A stretch of 64,000 nucleotides of DNA from Batrachochytrium dendrobatidis JAM81 (GCF_000203795.2 NW_006281099.1:3560532-3624531); one strand, 5' to 3'; positions 13,147 through 25,600 are shown, counted from the first letter of the stretch. The notes: generated by a model not told the origin, from the letters alone. Program-made: numbers and translations.

Positions 13147-13363
13147 CATATAAACGCGACTAGATGAGATTGCATTGTGTTGGGCTCGATTGACAATGTT
13201 GTGTGGATCAATCATGATGGTGTAAATGCATGGCTCATATGTTGTGAGCAATGCATGCCAACAAGATATAGTGGTGGTAGATTAGATATTCGACTTTTGC
13301 ATTCATGCCAACACTTTGTGATTTACACTTTCAAATAAATGTCGAGCTAATTGAATGTTGATT

Positions 13364-13500
13364 TACAGTTGTATTCATGTAAAATGCAACATTTGACAGG
13401 AGTGTCAATGTGTAATAAACAGCCAGTTTCATGCAATAGTGATTCGCTGAATGTATTATACAACATTGTGTATCATGTGTTTGGAACGGTATTTGCATAA
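13364..13500 (+). mobile_element. Truncated left end of a Tc1/mariner-like element
   Basis: It begins TACAGTTGTATTCATGTAAA and continues with the family's AATAAACAGCCAGTTTCATG block, matching the left ends at 24963, 33105 and 50106. No matching right end (ACGGCTGTA) was found downstream, so this copy is truncated or eroded. An inverted copy lies near 37330-37466 in the other arm. Confidence 0.6.
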
Positions 13501-14050
13501 AATTCATTCAAACAAAAATGTGATCGGATTGATTATTGCCACTGTTGTGACGACAACCGCTGTATCCACCATGTTGTGTTGAAGCTTGAAAAGGAGTTTG
13601 AAAGACAAATGTCTAGGTTTGCGGGTTGCTTGTTTGGGGATGTTTTGCAAATTTGGTAGATTGTCTGCTGATTTGAATGGCAGAAGCATCTATCGCTTGT
13701 GTCTCGTGTATTGCGGCAACAGCCTGACTTGTTGACACGGCCAGTTTGGTCAACGACTTGCACCACCACCTGCTTGTATTGATTCATGTAGGACACCGTC
13801 ACCCATTTGGTCTAACGTCGACTGCTTGGTGAGCTTAGTGGGTTTGGCTTTGATTGGACACGATCTTTAGCACTCTACCTATAGTCTATGCTAGTCTAAA
13901 ACAACCATGTCATGTTATGGAATCTAGGCTGTTGAAATGCAGCAACACCAGTCTATTTGATGATATTATAATGTTTCCGAAACATGACGAGATTGGGTTA
14001 TCGAGATAAACATTTCATTTCACTCGCATACCCTTTATCACCAGTCGTAG

Positions 14051-15296
14051 AGTCGGGTAAAAAGGCAAACTAATCTTATATTGACTACTACCAAGAAATA
14101 TTTTCTACAGAATATACATTAGGGATCTGTTAGTGGTATATGGTGCATTGCAACTCAAATTTTACATGTAATTGGACAATATTGTTGATACCGGGAAAAA
14201 GCAACCGGGTTTAATCTATTTTATTACGAGATTTGTAAATATAAACCTTGTTGATGCTTATGAAACAAACAGCATTGCATTAATTAATTTGATGACTGGC
14301 TGTTCATTATGTATGTGGTACCCTTATTTAGTATTTTATTCTATGCAAATACGGCAGTAAGCAAGCAGTCAGCATGATTGAAACCAATATAGCATGCAGT
14401 TTTTTGTAGCAGCATGGGTTGGGTCGAACACAAGTGATTATTGTATCCAGTATCAGGATAGCCGGCTATCAAGTGTTTGCACAGTCTATTCATTATGTTG
14501 TGCACCAGCGGGCCTTGTTTGTAGACAATTATGCGCAGCCTTTGGACTACATGAAGCGCGTCCAGCCACACGTTCCAAATATGGAAGTAATTTGAACCAA
14601 ATAGGAATCACAAGGCAGGCAGCTACGCACCATGCAAACACGTCGAGATAGCAAATACAACAAACTGGCGATAAGTGCCATAATGGTTGCATAAGTAGTA
14701 AACTGACACGTCTTTTTCCATAATTGAAACATCACGGCTGTGCTATGGTTCCTATTGGCCAAATTCATCTGAAAACCTACTAAATGGCGTTCTGAATATT
14801 AATGCAGTTGTAGCCGCATGTGTTTGGTCTGGATGGCGCGTGATGAATTAGCTGTTTCGTATCGATAGGCTGACGACCCTTTGAAAAACGATTTAAACAA
14901 GCGATTGCTGCCTACCCTCCAATTGAGTTAACTACTGCACCACCATATACATACAAATGATAATCCAGAACGAGGGTCAGGTATGTCTTCTTTTTATGAG
15001 TGCTCTTGTTCCTTTTTATCTAGAGAGGGTTCATATGTTCTTTTGTTAAACCCCGTACACCCTCTACTTTGTAAGCCTTGTTTCTCGAATGTGAGGGTGC
15101 TGATGGATTTTGTTTGATATGACCCAGCATATCCTCAATCAATGTCATACAGTAGAGGGTAGACTGTCTAGTCCCTGCCGAGTATTGTTAAACTATTTCA
15201 CAGATTGCAGTCTAACCCTTTGATTTATGGACAATTGAACACTAGATTTTTCAACGTCATCCACTTGAGCACAGCTGGTCTGTAGTAGAGGAGCAA
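14051..15296. other. Intergenic region between the repeat arm and the C2H2 gene
   Basis: Only short overlapping frames on both strands and no recognisable domain. The last 200-300 bp probably hold the promoter of the downstream zinc-finger gene. I see no transposon ends here. Confidence 0.4.
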
Positions 15297-17866
15297 ATGG
15301 AATCGGCTGGTCATCGTCATGAGGTTGATATCTCACCGCATTCGTTCGATCACACTATCAACACTCTGAGTGCTTCAAGATTGCCTGGTTTAGATGTTTC
15401 TGGCATCGATAGCGAACATATAGAGGGTTGCGTCGAAGGTCATACTGGCATGTCCAGTCATAATTCACTCGAGTCCATCACTAATAGTCTATACAATATC
15501 CAAAACGGTCGCGCATCTTCACCGCTAGGACATTCTCCAATCCCAATGAATCAATTGGAAAATATTGGATCGTTTGGTCAGCACTCACCTGTATCTGGCT
15601 CTATCAATGATGATTTAGAATACAGCAAGAAACAGTTGCAGTCATATCAAAGTCAGAGTCCAAACTCGCAAACGCTAACTCCTCGCACTTCTACTCCTGT
15701 ATCTTCTGGCAAGCGTCGTTTTCCTTGCAGGGATCCAACCTGTGATCAAACGTTTTCCACTAGGTATTATGATTGTATTTGGCTATTACATGATCCTGGT
15801 CTCGACTATATTGAGACTGGCAGACATTCTTTTGATGGACATGTGAAGAGAAGGAATCAAGATTCGACTCTTTGCATGTGAAACTTGATTAGACATCAAG
15901 TCTTGTCCATTCAAACTGCATAATTGCTGTCTACTTGATATGAGTGTTGAATAGACTGGTTTGCTAACACGTTTGCTTTTTATTGTCAATTTCTTATGCA
16001 ATCTTGCTGGCCCAATTCATGACTTCTTTGCTCAAACTCGGATGTGACGTAATCTACTTTTCATGCGCGATTTTTGATATTTTGATTACCAAATCATTAC
16101 TACTTAGTGGCCATCTCTCTCGTCACATGAAACTGCATACGGGAGAGCTACCTCATGTGTGCCCGATTCTATATTGTGAATCCATGTTTTCACGTAGAGA
16201 TAACATGATGCAGCACTATGTCTCTCATCAGCGTAAATTGCTTGCTCGCAACGAGACAGTTCACCACAAATCGGATTCTGCTCCAAAACTTACTGTCAGC
16301 TTTGAAGCAAAATGTAAATCAATAACCAAGACTCGAGGCACTCGCAAGAGAAAGCCTGATCCTCTAATACCCCTGCAGATTCCATCTTCTAACGATGCAT
16401 TAAACTCTGCACTGGTTTCGAGTTCTTTAAGTAGTCATCAAACTTTGTCGGCTTCGCCTATCAATGCTAATAGCATAGATAGCGCATCTCTTGCTAATAT
16501 GAAACAACATCTAGATATGCCATTCAAGATTCTGCCAAAGCCTCGTCGTTCGCGTGGATCTCGCTTGCGTCAAAAAAGTGCTTCGTTTGTTCCAGATGCA
16601 AACTTGCTTACTCGACCATCCCTGTCTACTCCACTCACTGCTATTCCTCGCATAAATGGTCATGATAATCCTCTAAACTATGATATCTCGTACACTTATC
16701 AACTCCATAACGATCACCAGATCAACAGCCCACTTTCTATTGATCGTCCTTATGGAAACAATGAGTTTTTTGCGCGAACTATTGCTCGTCCCAACACTGT
16801 AGATCCCTTGGAAATATCCCATTATATGTCATTGACGGGTCATCATGATCCCAGTCATCAAGTTTTATCTCCAATGATGTCTAGTTCATCGGCAGATGTA
16901 AATGCTATAGGAAATCTTGGCAGATCGTCATCATCCACTGGTTATATGACACGCAACTCCATTCATCTGCCTATTCCAACCTATGGTCAAAATCACTATC
17001 TTTCACAAGAACGACCTGCTAATATATCATACGCCACAGATTTTACTGGAATGCTGTCTACACCTCAATCTTTGATCCATTCTATTCATCCTGATTTAGA
17101 TTCTCAAACCCCTCCTCGTTCACTTAACGCCCATGACCTTTCCACACAAAACAGCGTGCCCCTCATGATAAATCATGTTGAAACTCCACTATCTGTATGC
17201 AGCGCCAACAATTCTAGCACACCTCCCAATCTTGCATTTTTGCATCGCAGTTCTGCTCACATGGGTACGGCTCAAAGCTACTGCTCATCCCCTGCAATCG
17301 ATTCAACCTTGTTCATTCCCCAATCGCTGATTCCCAATCTGGAAACAAATGGACGCAATGAATTTGAAGAATCTCAGCTGCGACTTCCGCATATTTTACA
17401 GCAACAGCAGTCACAGCAATCATACTATCAGCCACAGCACCATTATGGCAACTATGAATTGCAGAATCGATCAGTCCAATCAGATTTTGGCGTACATGCT
17501 ACTCCAGCTCACGGTGATTTTACTTCTGCATATACTTCAGGCCATGAACGGCAAGATTCGTTTCATTCGTTTGACTCGATGCATCAACCGCAAAATCATA
17601 TAGGAATTGCAGTTACAACTTGTACTGGCGCACAATTTGGATCTGCTGATGTAACACCAATGGCAAACTGGTTAATGTATCAACAGACAAGTCCAATGCT
17701 AACCCTTAATGAGCAGCAGCATGCAGACATGAACGCTCAGCACCAGCCTCATGGTGTATCTACCTTTTCCCCTTTTATGACAACCGAAGGTCAATTGTTG
17801 CCCAATCGGATGAGCTCTGGAATAGACCATGACCTTTCTACAACGTCACTGATCTCTCAGAACTAA
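15297..17866 (+). CDS. C2H2 zinc-finger transcription factor
   Basis: Putative DNA-binding regulator of 741 residues. Exons 15297-15763 and 16108-17866 join in frame, and the intron falls inside the first finger. Two adjacent C-X4-C-X12-H-X3-H fingers sit near residues 142-200. Finger 1 reads CRDPTCDQTFSTSGHLSRH and finger 2 CPILYCESMFSRRDNMMQH, joined by a TGE-type linker (KLHTGELPH). The paired arrangement and FSRRDN in finger 2 recall Msn2-type stress regulators, though those use C-X2-C. A basic stretch (TRGTRKRKPD) follows and may be a nuclear localisation signal. The remaining 500 residues are Ser/Gln/His-rich with a Q-rich tract (LQQQQSQQSYYQPQHHY), typical of an activation domain. Specific targets cannot be inferred. 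Confidence 0.85.
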
Positions 17867-18176
17867 TTAATGTGTTGATCACAATTTGTGTGTTCACTGA
17901 CCACGTTTTCTAGCGTTATTCCTAATTTTTGTGTGCTGAAATAGATAATCACCAAATTCAACTGAATTCCATCTTGTTAATTTTAAAAGACTATTGGGGT
18001 TTAGATTTGTTTATCGGTTGAGTCGAGAGTATATCAAAACTGTCACACCTCTAGAAATGTCTGGTATATTCGCCTATTTTTAAAACAAAACCAACACTCC
18101 CACTTGTGCCTTGCAAACATTTAAAAACAATTCAACGTGTTTAATTCAAACAGATTCAAGACAGTGATACCCAAAG
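17867..18176. other. Convergent intergenic region
   Basis: Lies between the stop codons of the C2H2 gene and THOC5, so it should hold two 3' UTRs. It is AT-rich and no feature is recognised. Confidence 0.4.
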
Positions 18177-21013
18177 CTACCCCAAAATAGTAGTGTATGA
18201 GCACGGTGGAGTGGAGTTATCGGAACTCAAAGCAGTGTAAGCCTTTAAACAGTATATGAGTTTTGTAAGTGATGCTACCAACTGTTGGGATGTGTCTGGT
18301 CCATCAAAATGAGCCATCAAGTTTGATATCGGTGACTCGTTCAATGCCGTTTCAATAAGCTATTTATCCAAATGTATGTTATATAAGACTGACAGGAAAA
18401 TTGGAAAGATTTTAATTTATAGTTTACCTCGATGTGAGTGGGAAACTGAATGTCGTTTGTATCATTTTGACCCATTTTGAACTCCTTGGTGATGCTGAAA
18501 AGGCTGCGGGATTCTGGGTATGAGGCTGGGATTGTAACGCAGATCTGAAACACTCGTCCTACATCATATAACCCAAAAAAGTTGGCTTAACTAAATAAAC
18601 TTGAATCAAACCCAATGCATATCCGATTTGAAATACATCGTTGTAGAGTAGAAGCAGGTGATGAAACATTTAAAATTCAGTACATACCTGAAATCTCAAC
18701 TGTTGCAGATAGTAGTATACTATCTACATTCACCTTGATACGCTCCATTGCAGCCATACGATACTCGGGCAATGTGCCCACCAAAGTACTTCGTTTTGGA
18801 GATGGCAAGTATACCCTGCTGCAGCAAAGACTATCAACCACAGCAGTCAATTGGTAAAGCATTTGAGCTCGTATCTTTACTCTTTGTGCTAAATAGGTTA
18901 CAAAAGGAATGTTGGGTTTACTAGTATTTCTAGAACCTCGCTCATTACCAACGGCTATGGGTGCTGCCTCAAAAGCTTGATCAGCAGCAGTGGTTAATAA
19001 AGACGAGGTAGAATCATTATTAATCCACAGTCGTGAGTCACTAAAACTAATATCGCATGTGAGCGGAAACGATGCACCAGATATGGCTTGAGCCCATTGA
19101 AGTGCCATGCCTCCTGCTTTGACTACATCAAATGTAAACGACCTACAATAATCATCACCAAACCCGCATTATAGATGAACACGCGAATTAGCTATTGATC
19201 TCGGCTACTGAAACAAATTAAAATATACCAGCGAAAAATATTAAACTCGTCTACTGGTATCAACAAGACTTAAACACACCCTTGCATGAGAAACTGATTG
19301 GCGGGATTTGGCGATGTCAAACCATCATCTTGAGGGACAAGTCCGTGAAGCAGATAATTGGCAGGTAGATTACCAGTGTCCGAGCCTAACTGAGCACTCA
19401 CAATCACAATATTTAGCACAGGAATATAATTGAACACCATTTTGATGCTATCTAAAGTCAACGTCCAATCAAACTAATAGTTAGCAACAAGCAGTTCAAT
19501 AGAAATCTCCCACAATATGGCAGTGATAAAATCAGAATCTAAAATGTATAAATACCGTACCTGTAAAGGAAAGAACAATTCCCATGGGATGATGCTCATA
19601 GATCTGATCAATATTTTCAACATTATTCTGTCGCTTTCCGCTAGTTTCTTCCATTTCATCAACACCACTTTCGGCTTGTTTAGAATTTGTGATCAACCGT
19701 CTTTTCCCCGCCTTGGAGGTATCCCCAATAATATCTACAAATAATCCCTGCTCCTCTGTATCATCAGTCAGCCGTGTTGGCGATCGAAAGATTTGGTATT
19801 AAAAAGTTGATTGACATTAAAACTGATATTAGTTTAAACCGCATGAACAGGATGAAATGGTTCCTGTTTACATTCAGGAATTATGTTTACATACCATACA
19901 TGCTACAGTAGCCAGCAAAGTGTTTATAGAGTACAAACATTGGTGAAGCCAAATACAAGGACTTTTCAGATAAGTTGCGCTCTCGGGTAGTGTTCAGCTT
20001 GAATTTTTTTTGAAGTGGTATTGTTGACTAGACGATTGCAGACAGTCAGGTATAACAATATCTGTGTTAAAATACAGTGGCATCATCCGGTGACAGAATG
20101 GTTGTGGGATCGATAAATAAGCCAGTAAAAAACAACCTTTAGTAATGTATCAATCTCTAGATCCAATTGATCCAAGCTCTCTGATAAAACCTTGTTTTCA
20201 GCTTCTACTTTTACTTTTTGCGCATTATGTGCCGCCAATACATCCTGCATATCCTTCCTCTGCTTAAGCTCAAACCAAAGATGGTTTAGCATAAGAGTAT
20301 GAGCATCTTGCAAAGCACTTTCCGTTGTATATTCTGATGGAGCGAGCTTAATGAATTCTTTTTCGGAGAGTAATGGAATATCTTGGTATGTTGTTCTACA
20401 AAATTGTAAATGGATTATTCGCAACATGGTATAATAATTAATCTAAAGGAATTGACAAATCATTCCGATTGAAGACATGCAAAACAGTTTACAGTAGTAT
20501 AGCAAATCTACTTTTTGGTGCCGAATCTAACCATAACATCAGCTGCATGGTAGTGAGATGGTCACAAATTACTCACTCAAATGATTCACATTTGGCAATC
20601 TCTCTTAGATAGTGCATTCGCTCATAGTTGAGATTCTGTAATGTAAGCTGAGTCTGATCCATTGCTTGCTTATGGCTTGTAGATTGTTCTTTTCGAGTTT
20701 TTGAATGGATAAACGAAGCCCGACTGAGCTGTTGTAGTTCGATAAAAAGCAAATTGCCTCGGTTGATATAGTCATCTCCAGCTGCAGTTGATATTGATTC
20801 TGTTGATGGACATGCAGCCTGTTTCACAGTAGATGCATGAGCCCAATAAAGTCATTACAATTCTTGAACTCGATGCATAGCCAATCAACATACCCTGTCG
20901 GCAACAGCTTGAATAGCAAGTCGTCGAATCTCGTCAAATAACTCATCAATATCATGTCTATGGAGACTAGATAAACCAGTCATGGCATCGTCCATCTGCT
21001 TGACTGTAGGCAT
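18177..21013 (-). CDS. THOC5: THO complex subunit 5
   Basis: Subunit of the nuclear THO/TREX complex, which couples transcription to mRNP assembly and export. Minus-strand exons start at MPTVKQMDDAMTGLSSLHRH (21013). The diagnostic coiled-coil region has QTQLTLQNLNYERMHYLREI, then SEKEFIKLAPSEYTTES and LNHLWFELKQRKDMQDVLA, matching the human order of LQNLLYEVMHLQKEI, LEEFYKEAP and LARLDWELEQRK. Further exons encode STIPLQKKFKL, LASPMFVLYKHFAGYC, then YEHHPMGIVLSFTDSIKMVF, and SPNPANQFLMQG, equivalent to the TPNPANQY motif. Later exons give GGMALQWAQAISGASFPLTC and GRVFQICVTIPASYPESRS, and the last one ends SYTTILG. At least eight introns are needed. One of them (ending near 19763) has a good CTGAC branch site before its acceptor. 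The gene is divergent from PRM1. Confidence 0.9.
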
Positions 21014-21842
21014 GAGTTGTTGCTTTCAATAGTCGACCCGATTTGCAGTTCAAAATTAGTTTTGGCAATTTGTTTAAAACTCGGCTGCCATCAACAATCC
21101 AAGATTTGTCTTGATTCAAATGCATTCGATTTTATGGAAAATATTCTTTCTGAAAAAGTTTCAATAATATTCGTTTTATGAAAATATGTTTAGGGAATTG
21201 AGACCATTCAGTTTAAGAACGGATCGATTAGGAAATGTTCAAGAATTAGAACAGAAACATTGGTTTAAATGCATGCCAGTCTAGTCATTGCAGTTGGTTG
21301 AACATGCAAATATATTAGCAAGATAGTGATGAGTTAACTACTCAAGTTTAAAAGGTTCTCCAGCATCCAAACAGCCTATATCCAACATGTAGAGTCACTG
21401 CTGCTGCTCTAGGTAAATCATTTGAAATCAGTCACACTGCCAGCCCAAACAGTCAAGATGGCTAAGCAAGCTACAAAAAACAATGAAGAGGAATGGAGTT
21501 GTTTCTATGAATGAGTTCATAGGCTGTTTGTGGCCATGTTTAGCAACACTGAACGATCGTTGTCTATTTTGAAACCCGACCTTGTTTGCTCATTTGGCTT
21601 CGTTCAAACCAAGAACCGTGTTCCATTACGGCTAGCGACAAAGGACACGTTATGAAACTACAATCGTTCACTCCGATTTATACCAACGAGATTCAACGGG
21701 CTTGAAAGCTTATAAACACAGCATGGTTTTGTATTTCACTATTTACTTGCCCATACCCTGTCGGTACTTTCCATAAATACCATAGGACATCACTACACTA
21801 GTCCAGCCATTGTTATTACTTTTTATACTACATACTTTCAAC
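21014..21842. other. Divergent promoter region between THOC5 and PRM1
   Basis: About 830 bp separate the two divergent starts. It probably holds both promoters. No coding exon or repeat was recognised. Confidence 0.4.
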
Positions 21843-24029
21843 ATGGTGAAACAATCGATGGATCGGCAAGCTGCACCTCAACTTTCAAATCCCAGTAAAC
21901 CAAGCCATATTCATACAAGAAAGCGTCAGTTCAGTCACGAATCCACCAACCTTTCAAGCTCTCCCACTATGTGGGCTGCAGATTCATCAACTGCTTATAG
22001 CAACGAAGCTTATAATCAAAATAGCATATCCCAACACACCCATTTAAAACCGTACCTTGGTCGTACCGCCAAATTGAGTCGAGCATACGCTAATCACATT
22101 GTGTTGGCACTTGCACTCGTCCTCTGCTCACTGATTGTACTCTCCACCTATATTTCTCGCGATGCCAACACTGCCAAACGTGTCCTGGCTCAGGCATGTA
22201 CTGGTCTTGAAACAGCGACCAATGCTCTAGCATTAACACCGAGATTTACGGCAATCGCACTGAACCGTGTAACAACTATAGCGATGCACAATGCTATTGA
22301 CCAAGTGGGCCGCCTTGCCCACGCAGCTTTAATTCTTGTAAAGCAGTTGATGCTTTACATTCTATTTCGGTATCAGCGTGTGATACTATGTGCACTCCAA
22401 CTCACTGTCATGTCTGCCACCAACGCTGTATCTTCACATGCACAGCAAATCACAAACTTTCTCAATACTCAGCTAAAAGATATTTCAGGCACATTAGCAG
22501 CTGGGCTCAATGGCATCAACTCTCAAATCCAAAACGTAGATTCTGCTATTTCAAAAATTCCGTCACTTCCTTTTGGCGGTCCCTCGATTCCACAAATCGG
22601 CACTGTGGGTCTTTCGGCCGTTAGCGATAAGCTCAATGGCTTACAACTTCCAGCTTCTTTTCAACAAACACTCCAAGGACTGTCTGCAAGTATCCCTACT
22701 TTGGACGACATTGAGGCTAAAATATCTGGGGTTTTATCTGGTCCATTTGACGATGTTTCTAACAAGATATCAGCTGCATTAGCAAATGTCAAAGTGCCTG
22801 ACCAAGGCATCTTTCCTGTTATGGATCCCATTCAACCCATTCGATTTTGCTATGGAAACGCCTACAACTTGGGTTGGATCGATCGTATCTCCGAAGCAAT
22901 AACTGTAGCTCTTTGGTACGGATGCCTTGGGATTGTCTTGGCTATGATGGGTGTGACAGCGTGCTATATGTTTTGGATACTTTGGGAGCACCGGCTTCAT
23001 GAGCAAAATGTTGCTCGTATCCAAACCATGTTGAAGGCTTCTGGTAGAAACGAGCCACTTGCTGACCTAGACGAAATAACTTTTAGTCGTATGAACACTT
23101 TCCAGCATGCCACGATTGATAGTCATTTCACTGTTTGTGGATTGATTGCCGCTGTCCAGTTTCCTGTACTCACCGCTATGCTCGGCTTTATTTACAAAGA
23201 CCCATTTCGCTATCCAACAGCATTCCAAACACGTCTAATGTGGTCCATGCAATACGTTGCGCATCCATTCAGCTTACTCTGCATTGCGTTTGGCACAACA
23301 GGGCTCATAGTTGTACGATTCCAGATTTACCTTCTCCGCCTGATTGTGCAAAACATTATACCTTTGCTTGGTCAGGAAATCATCCAAGCGCTAGATTTCA
23401 TACTTGGCCGCATTGCCTCTGCAGTAGATGCTGTCGTTGGTCCATTTATATCCAAAGTCAACACAGACATCAATGCAATAGAAACTCAAGTCAACACGGT
23501 AATGATTGGATGGGCCAACGACACTATAGCTACAGCCGAAGTAGGCATTGAGACTGTCATGACCGGTTTCAATGATGCTCTTAATAACCTGTTTGAAGCT
23601 GTTCCAGGCATAAAAACTGCAGTAATATCGTTTACCACATGCGTCATTGGAAATCATACGGCCATGCTTCGATCGATCCAAAACTCGCTTGCAAACGGAG
23701 TTGTTATCTCTCTTCCACGTGCCAATGCAAGCGATTTTTCAATCGATGCCTCAAAACTTTTTATGGCCTTGAATGTCACTACGCAAATGATGAATATGAC
23801 TACTGAAACAGTTCAAAATGCACCTCGAGCCATATTTGTTGATCAACTTACTTGGATGCAGACAGAATATGAAAAAACGCTGTGGTTGCAGATGCTTCCT
23901 TTCTGGGTTGCTTTGATATTGGGACTAAGCATCGTGATCTTTGCGATTATTGCCCTGATATTTGATGCAATTGCCAATGCTCCATTACAGATTAAAAGGC
24001 AACTACAGCCGGGTTCACGTAAAATGTAG
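21843..24029 (+). CDS. PRM1: Plasma membrane fusion protein PRM1
   Basis: Multi-pass plasma-membrane protein that in yeasts and moulds promotes bilayer fusion of mating or fusing cells. One exon of 728 residues starts at MVKQSMDRQAAPQ. After a polar N-terminus, YLGRTAKLSRAYANHIVLAL opens the first membrane segment, followed by the conserved ACTGLETATNALA loop. Further hydrophobic segments lie at LILVKQLMLYILFRYQRVIL, LWYGCLGIVLAMMGVTACYM, FTVCGLIAAVQFPVLTAMLG, FSLLCIAFGTTGLIVV and WVALILGLSIVIFAIIALIF. The two large extracellular loops are rich in predicted amphipathic repeats and N-glycosylation sites (NVTTQ, NMTTE). The last seven codons and the stop lie inside the terminal inverted repeat of a transposon starting at 24004. 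The native cytosolic tail therefore seems to have been cut or replaced. Confidence 0.88.
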   Translation: MVKQSMDRQAAPQLSNPSKPSHIHTRKRQFSHESTNLSSSPTMWAADSSTAYSNEAYNQNSISQHTHLKPYLGRTAKLSRAYANHIVLALALVLCSLIVLSTYISRDANTAKRVLAQACTGLETATNALALTPRFTAIALNRVTTIAMHNAIDQVGRLAHAALILVKQLMLYILFRYQRVILCALQLTVMSATNAVSSHAQQITNFLNTQLKDISGTLAAGLNGINSQIQNVDSAISKIPSLPFGGPSIPQIGTVGLSAVSDKLNGLQLPASFQQTLQGLSASIPTLDDIEAKISGVLSGPFDDVSNKISAALANVKVPDQGIFPVMDPIQPIRFCYGNAYNLGWIDRISEAITVALWYGCLGIVLAMMGVTACYMFWILWEHRLHEQNVARIQTMLKASGRNEPLADLDEITFSRMNTFQHATIDSHFTVCGLIAAVQFPVLTAMLGFIYKDPFRYPTAFQTRLMWSMQYVAHPFSLLCIAFGTTGLIVVRFQIYLLRLIVQNIIPLLGQEIIQALDFILGRIASAVDAVVGPFISKVNTDINAIETQVNTVMIGWANDTIATAEVGIETVMTGFNDALNNLFEAVPGIKTAVISFTTCVIGNHTAMLRSIQNSLANGVVISLPRANASDFSIDASKLFMALNVTTQMMNMTTETVQNAPRAIFVDQLTWMQTEYEKTLWLQMLPFWVALILGLSIVIFAIIALIFDAIANAPLQIKRQLQPGSRKM

Positions 24030-24682
24030 CATTTGCATTGCAATCATTGCCTCTATTCTGCTTTGGAATAGACCACGATTGAATATTTGTTTTTCTATTA
24101 GAACTTGGCTGCTTGAGTTGACATTCTCAATTCAATAAACATTCATCATAATGCTTACAATCAAACTATAGGCTTAGACCGGCATGGTCTAAATTTGGCA
24201 TAACCATACATTGTACGATCATCAGATTCGATGATTGCAATCCAGATATTGGGTTTGATCGTTTTGATGCTGTCAATAAAGCTGTACAAATTGATCTATT
24301 GTATTTTAAAAGCTTGCAAATATGTTCACGCTCTAGTTCAGGAGGACAAGTATTGCACATTTGAGGAACGAATGTTGTTTCCATGCTGATCACTGGACAG
24401 TTGCTTGTAATGGCTGGCTTGAAGAAAAGGAAAGTGGAGATTGAGCAAGTAGGATCTGTAATTCATTGAAGCTGTGATGCAAATACTGCTTTAAACATTC
24501 GTCTAGTTCTCTATACAAAGATGAACACAAATATTATAAACTTTTTCACTGAGTTTGGGCACAGTACTGCCAAGTAAATTTGGTAAGAATTGATACCATA
24601 CCAATCATTTCATGAAATTGACTGCTTGTTATGTACTTTGACATCCTTATTTCGTGTCCTATTTGACATGAGTACGGCTGTA
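24004..24682 (-). mobile_element. Tc1/mariner-like non-autonomous element A
   Basis: Bounded by TACAGCCGGGTTCACGTAAA on the left and ATGAGTACGGCTGTA on the right, which are inverted repeats flanked by TA. It lies in reverse orientation relative to element B. Positions 24059-24476 are identical, in reverse complement, to 25133-25550. The decayed transposase fragment described under element B is present on the minus strand. The element overlaps the last codons of PRM1. Confidence 0.8.
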
Positions 24683-24962
24683 ATAAACAACAATCATATT
24701 TAAAATTGAAAGAGATTGATTTTGGTAGTTTGAGTCATTGGTATTTTGGGATGGCCGCGCCAAACTCACATATTACTGTAGCATTGAAAATATCCCGAGT
24801 TATTGATAGCATATGAGCAGTCTACATCAATATGTCAGTTACTTTTCTAGTTCTCTGATTAGGCTCTACCAAAAGTCAGGCTTACTAAGCTAAATTGTAG
24901 ATGCTATTTGCACATGTACAACGTTTGTATAAAAGTTCAATTCAAGCACCACACTACGGATC
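24683..24962. other. Spacer between inverted elements A and B
   Basis: 280 bp of AT-rich unique sequence. No feature recognised. Confidence 0.4.
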
Positions 24963-25600
24963 TACAGTCATTCATGTAATATGAAACACTAAATAGAGTG
25001 CAAAGATATATAATAAACGACCAGTCTCATAAAGTGATTGATGTCGGTTTATTCGATAGCGTTGTACTCCCTGAACTCGTTAGATTGACCGAGTTTTCTA
25101 CTTATTTTTATATAGACAGCTGAATGAGTGACCACAGCTTCAATGAATTACAGATCCTACTTGCTCAATCTCCACTTTCCTTTTCTTCAAGCCAGCCATT
25201 ACAAGCAACTGTCCAGTGATCAGCATGGAAACAACATTCGTTCCTCAAATGTGCAATACTTGTCCTCCTGAACTAGAGCGTGAACATATTTGTAAGCTTT
25301 TAAAATACAATAGATCAATTTGTACAGCTTTATTGACAGCATCAAAACGATCAAACCCAATATCTGGATTGCAATCATCGAATCTGATGATCGTACAATG
25401 TATGGTTATGCCAAATTTAGACCATGCCGGTCTAAGCCTATAGTTTGATTGTAAGCATTATGATGAATGTTTATTGAATTGAGAATGTCAACTCAAGCAG
25501 CCAAGTTCTAATAGAAAAACAAATATTCAATCGTGGTCTATTCCAAAGCACGAGGCAGTGACTGCAAGATAGCGTTCCATTTTACGTGAATGCGGCTGTA
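24963..25600 (+). mobile_element. Tc1/mariner-like non-autonomous element B
   Basis: Begins TACAGTCATTCATGTAATAT and ends ACGTGAATGCGGCTGTA, flanked by TA. A plus-strand frame at about 25360-25440 encodes IESDDRTMYGYAKFRP, which resembles the region around the second catalytic Asp of DDE_3 transposases (D-E-S-G-F ... R-x-Y-G-x-S). No full transposase frame remains. The 75-codon frame at 25216-25443 is shared exactly with element A but is probably not a gene. Confidence 0.8.

Larger units (their letters stand above)
10838..14050. repeat. Left arm of a 3.2 kb inverted repeat
   Basis: The sequence is repeated in reverse complement at 36783-39993 with very high identity; small substitutions and single-base indels are visible. 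The arm begins inside the last codons of CDT1 and ends near TCACCAGTCGTA. It contains one MBOAT gene, a 12-bp minisatellite, and a truncated Tc1/mariner-like end. The arms bracket a 22.7 kb unique segment (14051-36782). Confidence 0.93.

Noticed and set aside
13504..13802. Open frames on the minus strand, and their mirror at 37028-37326
   Set aside because: Duplicated only because the whole 3.2 kb arm is duplicated. Two overlapping frames compete and neither has a recognisable domain.
24166..25443. Identical 75-codon frames on opposite strands as a duplicated gene
   Set aside because: They lie inside the inverted cores of two Tc1/mariner-like elements. Another frame of the same DNA carries the transposase-like motif.
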